Shown here: in pieces, positions 37,854 to 47,454 of the stretch
Layout: each line of letters begins with the position of its first letter
How positions within the stretch are numbered: the stretch's first letter is position 1
From: Bacteroidota bacterium
GTDB lineage: Bacteria > Bacteroidota > Ignavibacteria > Kryptoniales > JAKASW01
Assembly (NCBI GenBank): GCA_023480735.1
Contig: JAMCXB010000027.1
Location: forward strand, 1-64,000
Length of the DNA stretch: 64,000 bases
Direction: 5' to 3'
Notes under the pieces: model-generated
Database searches by the model: none
Seen by the model: only the letters and a program-made list of their open reading frames with translations
Told to the model about the DNA's origin: nothing
Program-made: the position numbers and the translations under genes

Positions 37854-38679
37854 CTTTGTCCGCCCGCCAACCGTTGCCGGATTCTTCTATCCGGAAGACA
37901 AGCGTGAGCTGGAAAAGACCTGCCGGACGCTCCTTGAGAAAGCCAGGTACAACATAAAAGTCAAGCCGAAGGGAAGAGTCTTCGGGGTGGTATCGCCTCA
38001 TGCGGGCTATCAGTACAGCGGATATACGGCCGCATATGGTTATGCTCTTCTTAACAAGGACGACTACGATGTTGTGATAGTTGTTTCCCCAAGCCATCGG
38101 GAATACTTTGAAGGTATATCGGTATTTTCCGGAAAGGCCTACTCGACACCACTTGGTGACATAGAAGTGGACAAGTATTTGCGGGATTCATTCCTTGAGT
38201 TCGGCGGCGACCTTGTCATCGAGTCACGGGCAGGTCACAAGACGGAGCACGCATTGGAAGTACAACTGCCGTTTCTTCAACTTACGCTTGAGCATTTTAA
38301 GCTTCTCCCCATAGTAATGGGAGACCAGAGGTCAGACTACTGCAGAGCATTAGGCAATGTCATCGGTGATCTTGCCAACGGGAAGCGCATTTTGGTTGTT
38401 GCCAGCTCCGACTTATCCCACTACCATGACTACGATACTGCAAATCAGATGGACAAGGTCTGCTCCGACGATATCGGCAGATTAGACCCGGATGGGTTGC
38501 TACGGCATCTCGAGACACGGAGCTGTGAAGCCTGCGGAGGCGGCCCAATTGCTTCCTGCCTCTATGCAGCAAACAAGATCGGTGCAAAGGAATCAAGTAT
38601 ACTCTATCACTGTAATTCTGGCGATACTACTGGCGATAAGTCCGGGGTTGTCGGATACTTATCAGCTATAATTTCATGA
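37840..38679 (+). CDS. amrB: AmmeMemoRadiSam system protein B (Memo-like)
   Basis: RPPTVAGFFYPEDKRELEK, VVSPHAGYQYSGYTAAYGY, EHALEVQLPFLQ, SSDLSHYHDY; probable TTG start at 37840. Confidence 0.94.
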   Translation: MKERDFVRPPTVAGFFYPEDKRELEKTCRTLLEKARYNIKVKPKGRVFGVVSPHAGYQYSGYTAAYGYALLNKDDYDVVIVVSPSHREYFEGISVFSGKAYSTPLGDIEVDKYLRDSFLEFGGDLVIESRAGHKTEHALEVQLPFLQLTLEHFKLLPIVMGDQRSDYCRALGNVIGDLANGKRILVVASSDLSHYHDYDTANQMDKVCSDDIGRLDPDGLLRHLETRSCEACGGGPIASCLYAANKIGAKESSILYHCNSGDTTGDKSGVVGYLSAIIS

Positions 38680-39569
38680 CAAGAAGCGCTGTTGACTTCT
38701 CTCTCATTGGTCCGGGCAGGGTCGGTTCAAGTGTTGCACTTGCGCTTTCCGAGAGCGGGTACTCCTGCCGTTCCATAGTTTACAAGCCACTATCGCGTCG
38801 GGAACGGCGGCTCTTAACGGACAAGTTCCCTCGTGCCAATCTTGTCACTTCACCAGCCAAACTCCTCCCCGATTTCAAGGTCCTATTTATTGCCGTCAAG
38901 GATGACCAGATCTGCGACATCGCTGCGGAATTGTCTCGAGTGAGTGATATAGACTGGAAGTGCAAGACAGTACTACATTTCAGTGGAATAGTCGGATTGG
39001 AGGCGTTGTCAAATCTGCAGGAGCTTGGAGCTTCAACTGGCGCACTTCATCCAATTTCTCCATTCGCGGCGAAGTACTCGCCCGAGTTTGCAAGATCCAT
39101 CTACTACGATTTTCTCGGAACAGCAACGGCACTCCGGTATGCACGAGAAATTGTTAAGAGACTTCAGTCCAAACTCATTGTATTGCACTCTGAAGAGGAG
39201 AGAGCCCTCTTACACATCGCAAGCGTAATAGCATCCAACTCCGTTGTCATTGCCGTAAAGAGCGCAGAAGAAATGATATCAAGTTTCATTAAAAGGCGGG
39301 ATTCTAAGTCCATTTTAAACAATCTATTGTCATCGACTACCGAGAACATTTCCAGTAAAGACGGTATTGACGCTCTGACCGGCCCGTTGGTACGCGGAGA
39401 CATTAATGTCATTGAATCACACATAAAGGCACTTCGAGGAAAGGTCCGGGTACTGCAATTTTACAAATCGTCATCACTGCTCGGTATTGAGGCAATGCTT
39501 AAACAGGAACACAACGGACGACGGAGAACAACTTTAATCAAAATCAAGAAACTACTGGAGGCAGAATGA
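38676..39569 (+). CDS. Rossmann-like and DUF2520 domain-containing protein
   Basis: 297 aa; FSLIGPGRVGSSVALALSESGY, FIAVKDDQI, HFSGIVGLEAL, GALHPISPFA. Confidence 0.88.
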   Translation: MTRSAVDFSLIGPGRVGSSVALALSESGYSCRSIVYKPLSRRERRLLTDKFPRANLVTSPAKLLPDFKVLFIAVKDDQICDIAAELSRVSDIDWKCKTVLHFSGIVGLEALSNLQELGASTGALHPISPFAAKYSPEFARSIYYDFLGTATALRYAREIVKRLQSKLIVLHSEEERALLHIASVIASNSVVIAVKSAEEMISSFIKRRDSKSILNNLLSSTTENISSKDGIDALTGPLVRGDINVIESHIKALRGKVRVLQFYKSSSLLGIEAMLKQEHNGRRRTTLIKIKKLLEAE

Positions 39570-40642
39570 AACTGAAGGCCTTAATTGCAAGTGGAGGAAG
39601 AGGAACACGGCTAAGACCGATCACACATACTCATAACAAACACCTCATACCGATTGCAAATAAACCTATCTTGCATTACGCAATTGAAGCGGCGGCGGCG
39701 GCCGGAATTACCGAGATCGGAATTGTTACAAATGCAGACAGCGACGAGGTACCGAGTGCCATAGGCAACGGAGAAAGATGGGGAGTAAAAATAATATACA
39801 TTTCGCAGGAAGCCCCGTTAGGTCTTGCCCATGTAGTGAAGATAGCTGAGCCCTTTATCGGAAACGACAATTTCATATTCTACCTGGGAGACAACATGGT
39901 GGTCGGAGGTGTGAAGCGATACGTGGATGCATTTACGGTGAGCGGAGCAAACTGCTATCTGACTCTCGCTAAAGTAAAGGATCCCGAAAGGTTCGGCGTC
40001 CCCGAGATTAAGGACGGAATGATCGTGAAGGTCGAAGAGAAGCCTAAACAACCGAAGAGCAACTATGCAGTTGCTGGTATATACATTTACGACAGACACA
40101 TCTTCGAAGCGGTTAATAAAATCAACCCCAGTGCACGCGGCGAATTTGAAATCTCTGATGCGCACCAGTACCTCATTGACCACGGATACAAAGTAGGATT
40201 CTCCGAAATTACCGGATGGTGGAAAGACACAGGAAAGCCAACCGATTTGCTGGAAGCTAACCGGCTCATCCTCGAGAACATGGATCCTTCAATCGAAGAG
40301 GCTGTGGACGTGGATTCCCGCAGCGATGTTGCAGGCAGGGTAGTACTGCAAAAGGGATGCAAGATCATAAACAGTAAAGTCAGAGGCCCGGCAATTATCG
40401 GCGAGAATGCGGTGATAGAGAACAGCTACGTGGGTCCTTTTTCTTCGATAGGCTCGGAAACACGTGTGACAAACAGCGAAGTCGAATACAGCATCATATT
40501 GAAAGGGTGCCGGGTTGCCGATGCGGGAATGAGAATCGAAGGAAGCCTGCTTGGCAACGATGTGGAAATCGTGAGAGCGGACGGCAAACCTCGCGTTCAG
40601 CGGTTCATGATCGGCGACCAAAGTCGTGTCGAGGTCGCATAA
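39566..40642 (+). CDS. glucose-1-phosphate thymidylyltransferase (long form, RmlA-like)
   Basis: 358 aa; KALIASGGRGTRLRPITHTHNKHLIPIANKPI, C-terminal beta-helix hexapeptide-like repeats. Confidence 0.93.
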   Translation: MKLKALIASGGRGTRLRPITHTHNKHLIPIANKPILHYAIEAAAAAGITEIGIVTNADSDEVPSAIGNGERWGVKIIYISQEAPLGLAHVVKIAEPFIGNDNFIFYLGDNMVVGGVKRYVDAFTVSGANCYLTLAKVKDPERFGVPEIKDGMIVKVEEKPKQPKSNYAVAGIYIYDRHIFEAVNKINPSARGEFEISDAHQYLIDHGYKVGFSEITGWWKDTGKPTDLLEANRLILENMDPSIEEAVDVDSRSDVAGRVVLQKGCKIINSKVRGPAIIGENAVIENSYVGPFSSIGSETRVTNSEVEYSIILKGCRVADAGMRIEGSLLGNDVEIVRADGKPRVQRFMIGDQSRVEVA

Positions 40643-40660
40643 TCGATGGAGCAATAGACA

Positions 40661-41443
40661 ATGGACTTTCAGACTATCGTATATCAGAAGTCGGGGCATG
40701 CAGGAATCATAACATTAAACCGACCTGACAAGCTTAACGCGCTGAACAGCACCGTCCTGGAAGAATTGGGGGCGGCACTGAATCTTGCCGAGTCCGACTC
40801 GGAAGTTGCAGCTGTCATAATAACAGGTTCAGGAGAAAAGGCATTCGTTGCAGGCGCGGATATATCAGAACTGAATAAGCTGAACGTTGCGACAGGCAAA
40901 GAATTCGCCGAAAGAGGACAAGCCTTGTTCCAACACATCGAACAATTTGGGAAACCTGTTATAGCGGCGATCAACGGTTATGCGCTCGGCGGTGGAAGTG
41001 AACTTGCGTGGGCTTGCCATATCCGCATCGCATCAACTAATGCGAAATTTGGCCAGCCTGAAGTCAGCCTCGGAATAATCCCTGGTTATGGAGGGTCACA
41101 GAGGCTGGTGCGGCTGGCTGGCCGAGGTATTGCAACGGAATTGATCGTCACCGGAAACCAGATCGATGCTGAAACCGCCCTTCGACTGCGCCTTGTCAAT
41201 GCGGTAGTCGACCAGTCCCAATTGCTGTCAAATGCCATGAAGATGGTCGATTTGATTGCGGGACGGGCCCCCATTGCTGTTAGGCTTGCATTGCAGGCCA
41301 TCGAAGCTGCCGTACAATCCACGCAAAGAGAGGGAATGAAGATCGAAGCCCAGCTGTTTGCATTATCATGCGGGACGGACGATAAAAAGGAAGGGACTTC
41401 AGCTTTTCTAGAAAAGCGAAAACCGACCTGGAAGGGAAGATAG
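40661..41443 (+). CDS. enoyl-CoA hydratase/isomerase family protein
   Basis: 260 aa; ITLNRPDKLNALN, AFVAGADISEL, AAINGYALGGGSELAWACHIRIAS. Confidence 0.94.
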   Translation: MDFQTIVYQKSGHAGIITLNRPDKLNALNSTVLEELGAALNLAESDSEVAAVIITGSGEKAFVAGADISELNKLNVATGKEFAERGQALFQHIEQFGKPVIAAINGYALGGGSELAWACHIRIASTNAKFGQPEVSLGIIPGYGGSQRLVRLAGRGIATELIVTGNQIDAETALRLRLVNAVVDQSQLLSNAMKMVDLIAGRAPIAVRLALQAIEAAVQSTQREGMKIEAQLFALSCGTDDKKEGTSAFLEKRKPTWKGR

Positions 41444-41506
41444 CATCCTCCCCGAGAAACCGAAGTCCTTTCATGCTCCACTCCTTTTCAGTAAATTGTT
41501 GAAGCA

Positions 41507-42619
41507 ATGTCAACGAGCGTTAGCAAATCAAGAATAGTGGTTGCAATGAGCGGTGGTGTCGATTCATCACTCGCAGCAGTTCTGATGAAGGAAATGGGAT
41601 ATGATGTAATCGGCGTAACAATTAAGACGTATGACTATGAAGACGTCGGGGGGAACGATAACAGGGATTCAAGCTGCTGCTCAATTGACGGGATCAATAT
41701 GGCAAGAAGTGTCGCCGAAAGACACCAGTTTCCTCATTACGTTTTTGATTTCAGCAAGCGTTTCAAGAGAGAAGTGATCGACGAGTTTGTAGGAGAATAC
41801 CTGGCAGGCCGCACTCCAAATCCATGTGTCATTTGCAATAGAAAAATCAAATGGGAATACCTGCTGGAGAAGGCGGAAAGCCTCGGAGCCGCGGGCATTT
41901 GCACGGGCCATTATGCCAGAGTCAGATTTGACGATGAGCTCAAGAGGTTCATACTTTCAAGAGGCAAGGATTCGACTAAGGATCAATCGTATGCGCTGTA
42001 CGGCTTGACTCAAGAGAGTCTGAGCAAGACAGTCTTCCCACTGTCTGATCTATCCAAACCGGAAGTTCGCAAGATGGCTATGGAACGCGGACTGGCGAGT
42101 GCCAAGAAGCCTGAGAGTTATGAGATATGTTTCGTTGCGGACGACGACTACGGCAGATTTCTCATGGATGCCGTGCCGGGACTGGAGAAAAGGATTAACG
42201 GGGGTGAAATACTATACAATGGCCAGCCAATTGGAAAGCATCGTGGATATGCTTTTTATACGATAGGTCAACGTAGAGGACTGGGTGTCAGCGGCAAAGA
42301 GCCGCTTTACGTTAAGAACATCGACCCGATCAGGAACTCCATCGATGTTGATGTGGAATCAGGCCTATATGCCAAGGCTCTTATAGCCGAACGCGTCAAT
42401 CCCGTAAAGTACCCCGAGCTTCCGGAAGGGAGAATTTTCAAGGCAAAGATAAGATATAAAGATCCTGGGGCGGAATGTCTGGTGAAGCGGACCGGTTCCG
42501 CCGAAATAGAAGTCGAGTTTTTGAATCCGCGAAGGGCAATAACACCCGGGCAGAGCGTCGTTCTTTACGAAGACGATGACGTGGTGGCCGGTGGCGTCGT
42601 TTCACAGGTAGTTGGGTGA
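41507..42619 (+). CDS. mnmA: tRNA 2-thiouridine(34) synthase MnmA
   Basis: 370 aa; VAMSGGVDSSLAAVLMKE, NPCVICNRKIKW, GKDSTKDQSYALYGL, FYTIGQRRGLGV. Confidence 0.97.
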   Translation: MSTSVSKSRIVVAMSGGVDSSLAAVLMKEMGYDVIGVTIKTYDYEDVGGNDNRDSSCCSIDGINMARSVAERHQFPHYVFDFSKRFKREVIDEFVGEYLAGRTPNPCVICNRKIKWEYLLEKAESLGAAGICTGHYARVRFDDELKRFILSRGKDSTKDQSYALYGLTQESLSKTVFPLSDLSKPEVRKMAMERGLASAKKPESYEICFVADDDYGRFLMDAVPGLEKRINGGEILYNGQPIGKHRGYAFYTIGQRRGLGVSGKEPLYVKNIDPIRNSIDVDVESGLYAKALIAERVNPVKYPELPEGRIFKAKIRYKDPGAECLVKRTGSAEIEVEFLNPRRAITPGQSVVLYEDDDVVAGGVVSQVVG

Positions 42620-42620
42620 C

Positions 42621-43028
42621 ATGGCAAAGTATTCTGTTCTGATTGCAGATGACGATGAGTCTCAGCGAAATGTACAGAAGTTGGTCCTGGGGGAAGTCGC
42701 AAGCATTATCGAAGCGGAACTGAAGATCGATGAGACCACTAACAGCGTGGAAACCAGGAAATTCATAAATAAAAATGAGTACGACCTGATTATACTGGAC
42801 AATGAGTTCAAGGACGATTTGAACTACGGCCATTTGCCGGGGATTGCGATCCTGCAGCTAATGAGAAGGAGCGGACCGAACAGGTCTTCGCCGACCGTTT
42901 TTTGCAGCGGCGATCCGTACAGTACTCTGGGGCCCATGGCTGAGAGATACGGCGCTATTTACTATCCGAAGGCAAAGGCGGATCTCGAAGAGCTGACTAA
43001 ACTCTACCTTAAGCTCCTGCAGAAATAG
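42621..43028 (+). CDS. stand-alone receiver-domain (CheY-like) protein, atypical
   Basis: YSVLIADDDESQRNVQKLVL, LIILDNEFKDD, VFCSGDPY, YYPKAKADLEEL. Confidence 0.75.
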   Translation: MAKYSVLIADDDESQRNVQKLVLGEVASIIEAELKIDETTNSVETRKFINKNEYDLIILDNEFKDDLNYGHLPGIAILQLMRRSGPNRSSPTVFCSGDPYSTLGPMAERYGAIYYPKAKADLEELTKLYLKLLQK

Positions 43029-43029
43029 A

Positions 43030-43719
43030 TTACTTCTCGACGACCAGCACCACGTGCTGAGCCTTATCTATCAGTTTTAAGAGCGGATAATCGATAACTC
43101 GCCAGATTTGCAGGGGCAGTCTTGCGAATAATCTCGCCACCCTCAGGTTTGCGAGTACTTTGCTCCCAAAGAGGTACACATTCTTTTTTGCAGAAGGAAA
43201 CAGCGACAGAAGCATTTCTCTGTCGAAACTGTGCAGATGAGCATTAAGCGGGGTTACCTGGTTGCAATGGATGCAGAGTGTGTACCGGAGCCTTTCTTTG
43301 TATGGCGTCGATACAATCGCCCTTCCACCCGGCTTCAGTACTCTCCAGATTTCCCGTGAAGCCGTTTCAGGTGTATTGAGATGTTCCAGGATCTCGGAAG
43401 CTATTACGAGGTCAAGCGACTCGTCCTTGAACGGCAGATGGTGCGCGTCAGCGAGCGCCTGTGCAGAGGAATCGGATTTAAGCGATCCGAGGTTTCGCAA
43501 TGACAAATCGACGTGGTAAAGCTGTTCGTGAGGAATCCTGGATGTCCATCCGCTGCCGCTGCCGATATCAAGAACGCGCGCCTTCTTTCCGGCAAAACCG
43601 AGAAGGAATTCCCTGAAAAGCCTTTCGTATGCCACATCAGTGGGGTCCGGGTTGTCGAAATAATCGAAATGTTCGGCGTCCAGTTTGTAGTGATTTATAT
43701 AGTCGTCACATCGATTCAC
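43030..43719 (-). CDS. class I SAM-dependent methyltransferase
   Basis: 229 aa; VLDIGSGSGWTSRI, LAEALADAHHLPF-like region (AQALADAHHLPFKDESLDLVIASEILEHL), EIWRVLKPGGRAIVSTP. Confidence 0.92.
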   Translation of the reverse strand: MNRCDDYINHYKLDAEHFDYFDNPDPTDVAYERLFREFLLGFAGKKARVLDIGSGSGWTSRIPHEQLYHVDLSLRNLGSLKSDSSAQALADAHHLPFKDESLDLVIASEILEHLNTPETASREIWRVLKPGGRAIVSTPYKERLRYTLCIHCNQVTPLNAHLHSFDREMLLSLFPSAKKNVYLFGSKVLANLRVARLFARLPLQIWRVIDYPLLKLIDKAQHVVLVVEK

Positions 43720-44243
43720 TTCTGAATCCTTTCGAGTTCTCCCGCAAATATCCGTAAGGCCTCATCATCGTATAACACGAAAGTCACCCTTCGAAGGCTC
43801 TTTGCAGTCCGAAGAAACTTATGGACTTCGGTTATCATTATCTCTGCAGCCGTCTGCAGGGGAAAACCGCCGACGCCCGTCCCAAGTGCTGGAAAAGCCA
43901 ATGATTTTATTCCCTTGGCGTCGGCAACACTCAGGCTGGAGGCGGTTGCTTTCTGTATTTTGTCCGAGTCTGTCTGAAGATCCTGGCCCATGACTGCCGC
44001 ATGAATCACATAACCGGCGGACAGCGCGCCCCCGCTCGTCAGGATTGCCTCACCGACGGTTCTCGGTCCCAGTTTCATTGCTTCTTCCTCGATGATCACA
44101 CCGCCTTTTCGCTTGATTGCTCCGGCGACTCCTCCGCCCATCCAGAAGTGGTTATTAGCCGCGTTTACGATTGCTTCGCTGTCGTAGTCGGTGATATCTC
44201 CTTGGATCACTTCAATAGATTTGTCGCCGTCTCTAAAAATCAA
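43716..44243 (-). CDS. macro domain protein (ADP-ribose binding/hydrolase)
   Basis: 175 aa; IEVIQGDITDYDSEAIVNAANNHFWMGGGVAGAI, FPALGTGVGGFP. Confidence 0.95.
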   Translation of the reverse strand: MIFRDGDKSIEVIQGDITDYDSEAIVNAANNHFWMGGGVAGAIKRKGGVIIEEEAMKLGPRTVGEAILTSGGALSAGYVIHAAVMGQDLQTDSDKIQKATASSLSVADAKGIKSLAFPALGTGVGGFPLQTAAEIMITEVHKFLRTAKSLRRVTFVLYDDEALRIFAGELERIQK

Positions 44244-44514
44244 CTCCCGCTCCGAGTAAAAAGTTGTTTAACAGTATTCCTTCCCGATTGAGAAGCCCAC
44301 TTACCTCGGTCTCTTGGAGGCCGTTAAACGAGGGATACATTTTCATATCGCGATTGGCTTCAAAAGTTAATTCCAGAAAGCTCATTTCTGCAATTCGGGC
44401 CGGTTGATTACACCATGACGGCTGGTCACCATGTCTACGTGAACCATTAGAACAAAGAATAAAGACCGCCTTGATTTTGACTTCGGCATAGCACTATTTT
44501 AATCCGTAATTGCA

Positions 44515-46665
44515 GTGCGAACAAGAGTCTACTTCATCCTAATCAGCCTAATCTCAGTGTCGGCAGTCTTCAGCGGCTGCTTCATGTGGGGTTATGTACA
44601 ACAAGGCTACAAGAATTTCTCCGCCTATTTCAATACTTATTATAACGCGCAGACTGCGTTTGACAAGGGGCTAACCGAGCTCAAGAATAATCTGAAAGAA
44701 AACGAAATAAATCAGATCGCGGGGAGCGTACAAACACCCTTCCAAATCAGCCCAACCATCCGTCAGAATTTCGACCTGGCAATCGCAAAAGCCTCAAAGG
44801 TTCTTCAGCTGTATCCCATGTCGGAGTTTACAGAAGACTGTTTGTTCATGATAGGCATAAGTTACTACTATGAAGGTGACAATCTGCAGGGGCAGAGAAA
44901 GTTCGTTGAAGCGGAATCCACGTTCCCGAAGAGCAAGAGAGTTGCAGAAGCGCGGATGTATTACGGCAGCATGCTGATAAAGAGCCTGAATTACGATCAA
45001 GGACTCAAAACAGTTGAGGCCGCGCAGGCTTTGGCGCGCAAAGAAAAGAATCAGGCGATCGTAACGAAGTGTTCGGATATCTTATCTGATTACTTCCTTA
45101 GCAGGGGCGATACTGTCAGGGCAGCTGCATATCTCGACACTGCTGCCACTCAATCAAAGGACGACCAGTCGGCTATATATGCCTGCCAGGCAGGAAATCT
45201 TCTGATGGCTATCGGTCGATACAACGAAGCAGAACAGGAATACCAGAAGTCTTGGAACGAGGCACGTGACATTCGTTTGCGATTTTATTCAAAGTATTAC
45301 CTTGCGAGAGCCGAAAGGATGGAAGGTCATTTCAACTTGGCGCTTAGCGACGTCGCGCGGTTGAGGGGGGATGACAAGTTCTTCCAGTTTTTCCCCCTGC
45401 TCGAATACCAGAGAGCGGCCGTCCTCTACGATTCGGGGAAAGTTTCGACAGCAGTGCAAGCTTTTCAGAAAATTGATACTGCATATGCCACGAGTGAGGC
45501 TTCGACCCGAAGCACATTCAGACTCGGCAATATTTACCTGCGGAAGGTAGGGGACTACCAAACGGCGCTGAAGTACTACCAGAAATGTTCGGGCCACCCG
45601 TCTGTTGTAGGCTTAAGCGATAGAGCCAGAGAAATGGCAATGACGCTGCAGGATTACTTCATAAGAAGTTATAGAGTCGCGCTTTCCGACAGCCTATACG
45701 ATCGTGCGCGTATAGAGGAAAAGAAAAAAGATTCTGCTACTGTACAATCCCAGGCCAATTTGGATTCACTCTATGAGCATGCAGCCGGAGCCCGAAGAGA
45801 CCTGGCGGGTTACTATATGTTCAGGCTGCGTGTCCCTGATTCGGCAATCGTTTCATACAGGATCATCGTGGACAAGTTTCAAAAATCGCGAGAATATCCA
45901 TCCGCTCTTTACACCCTCGGGGAGTACTATTATTCCACAGGTGATTCTGCCGACGGGCGAAAATACCTGCAGGAACTAGTAAAGGAACACCCGGAATCTG
46001 AGTTTGCCGCATCAGCCAGCCTGCTGCTGGACATGCCTCCTCCTCCGGTAAAAATCGACTCTTCACAGGTAGAATACGACCAGGCAATAGAGCTTGTGAA
46101 TCAAGACCACCCGGATTCAGCGCTTACCACGCTGAGGAAACTTGCTTCAAGCCGCTCCGCAACGGTGGCACCTCAGGCGCTCTACGCAGCGGGTTGGGTG
46201 TACGAACATAAATTAAGAGAGCCTGATTCTGCCTTCGTGTACTACAAAAGGCTTCAGACCGAATATCCGTCCAGCAATTTCACTACCCACGTTGCGCTGG
46301 CTTTGACCGGTTACGAACAGGCTCAATTCGACAGCGCGGCGGCGAGACAACGACGAGAAATGGCTCGAAAGGATAGCCTGTCGAGATTGACTTCATCCGA
46401 ACCCGCCAAAGGGACTCCGCAGACTATTCAGCCAGCTGGCCGGAAGCCAAGCCAAGTAGAACCTCTCAAGCACTCCACAATAGATTCGCTCTCGATTAGC
46501 AAAGATCGCCTGAGAATTTTGAGGGAGGCAGACTCAACGAAGAAGGCAGTGGGAGAAATACCTCCGCGTAATCAAGGGGTGGATTCGGTTCAAAAGTTGA
46601 AACAATTCCCGATAGATTCAATCGAAATTCGTCATCACATCCTTAAAGACTCGACGAAGTACTAG
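44515..46665 (+). CDS. TPR-repeat lipoprotein, PorW/SprE-like (type IX secretion associated)
   Basis: 716 aa; lipobox VFSGC; NFSAYFNTYYNAQTAFDKGL; multiple tetratricopeptide-like repeats; GTG start. Confidence 0.7.
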   Translation: MRTRVYFILISLISVSAVFSGCFMWGYVQQGYKNFSAYFNTYYNAQTAFDKGLTELKNNLKENEINQIAGSVQTPFQISPTIRQNFDLAIAKASKVLQLYPMSEFTEDCLFMIGISYYYEGDNLQGQRKFVEAESTFPKSKRVAEARMYYGSMLIKSLNYDQGLKTVEAAQALARKEKNQAIVTKCSDILSDYFLSRGDTVRAAAYLDTAATQSKDDQSAIYACQAGNLLMAIGRYNEAEQEYQKSWNEARDIRLRFYSKYYLARAERMEGHFNLALSDVARLRGDDKFFQFFPLLEYQRAAVLYDSGKVSTAVQAFQKIDTAYATSEASTRSTFRLGNIYLRKVGDYQTALKYYQKCSGHPSVVGLSDRAREMAMTLQDYFIRSYRVALSDSLYDRARIEEKKKDSATVQSQANLDSLYEHAAGARRDLAGYYMFRLRVPDSAIVSYRIIVDKFQKSREYPSALYTLGEYYYSTGDSADGRKYLQELVKEHPESEFAASASLLLDMPPPPVKIDSSQVEYDQAIELVNQDHPDSALTTLRKLASSRSATVAPQALYAAGWVYEHKLREPDSAFVYYKRLQTEYPSSNFTTHVALALTGYEQAQFDSAAARQRREMARKDSLSRLTSSEPAKGTPQTIQPAGRKPSQVEPLKHSTIDSLSISKDRLRILREADSTKKAVGEIPPRNQGVDSVQKLKQFPIDSIEIRHHILKDSTKY

Positions 46666-46673
46666 GACAAATC

Positions 46674-47453
46674 TTGCCGACAAATCAATTCCTCGAATCT
46701 GCGTCTGTGATTGAAACCCGTGAAGTTGCCGCACAGACCTTCTTAACGGAATTTAGTTCCCCCAAGATTGCCGCAGCAGTGAAACCGGGGCAGTTTGTAA
46801 TGCTTTCTTTTCCCAATACGCTTGACCCGCTTCTCCCGCGGGCGTTTTCCGTCTGTGAAACAAAAGGAGATAGAGTAATTCTTTTCTACGTGGCGGTTGG
46901 CAAGGGAACCACGCGGCTCTCAAAGATGCAGCATGCTGAGAAGGTCGTTCTGAATGGACCTCTCGGAACAGGGTTTCCAGAATTATCGCGTGGAGAGAAA
47001 GTCTGGATCGCGGTGGGAGGATCGGGTGCAGCGGTGCTTCCGATCATAATTTCTGCAGCGAACAACTCCGGCGCATCGCCTACTGCTTTCTACGGGGCAA
47101 GGACAAAGAATCAGCTTATGCAGTTCAATCACATTCGAATCGAGTTTGCTACCGACGACGGCTCAGCCGGTTTTCATGGCACAGTGGTCGAATTACTCAA
47201 GGACAAGATGCATGACAGCAGGCCCGATAAGATTTTCGCCTGTGGACCTACGCCTATGCTCGCAAGCGTCCAACGGGAGTTTCAGGATAAGATCCGGACC
47301 TACATTTCCGTAGAGACTCCAATGGCATGCGGCATGGGGCTCTGCCAGGGTTGTCCGGTCAAAAGGAAGGATGGGACCGGATACTATCTTGCATGCAAAG
47401 ATGGTCCGGTATTCGATGCGCGAGTAATAGAACTTGCCGCAGGGGCGGTGTGA
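46674..47453 (+). CDS. pyrK: dihydroorotate dehydrogenase electron transfer subunit
   Basis: 259 aa; PLLPRAFSVCE, FACGPTPMLASV, CGMGLCQGCPVKRKDGTGYYLACKDGPVFDA 2Fe-2S motif; TTG start. Confidence 0.93.
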   Translation: MPTNQFLESASVIETREVAAQTFLTEFSSPKIAAAVKPGQFVMLSFPNTLDPLLPRAFSVCETKGDRVILFYVAVGKGTTRLSKMQHAEKVVLNGPLGTGFPELSRGEKVWIAVGGSGAAVLPIIISAANNSGASPTAFYGARTKNQLMQFNHIRIEFATDDGSAGFHGTVVELLKDKMHDSRPDKIFACGPTPMLASVQREFQDKIRTYISVETPMACGMGLCQGCPVKRKDGTGYYLACKDGPVFDARVIELAAGAV

Positions 47454-47454
47454 A

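Noticed and set aside
43716-44243. DarTG-type toxin-antitoxin (macro domain as DarG)
   Set aside because: No DarT-like ADP-ribosyltransferase gene adjacent; the neighbour is a SAM methyltransferase.
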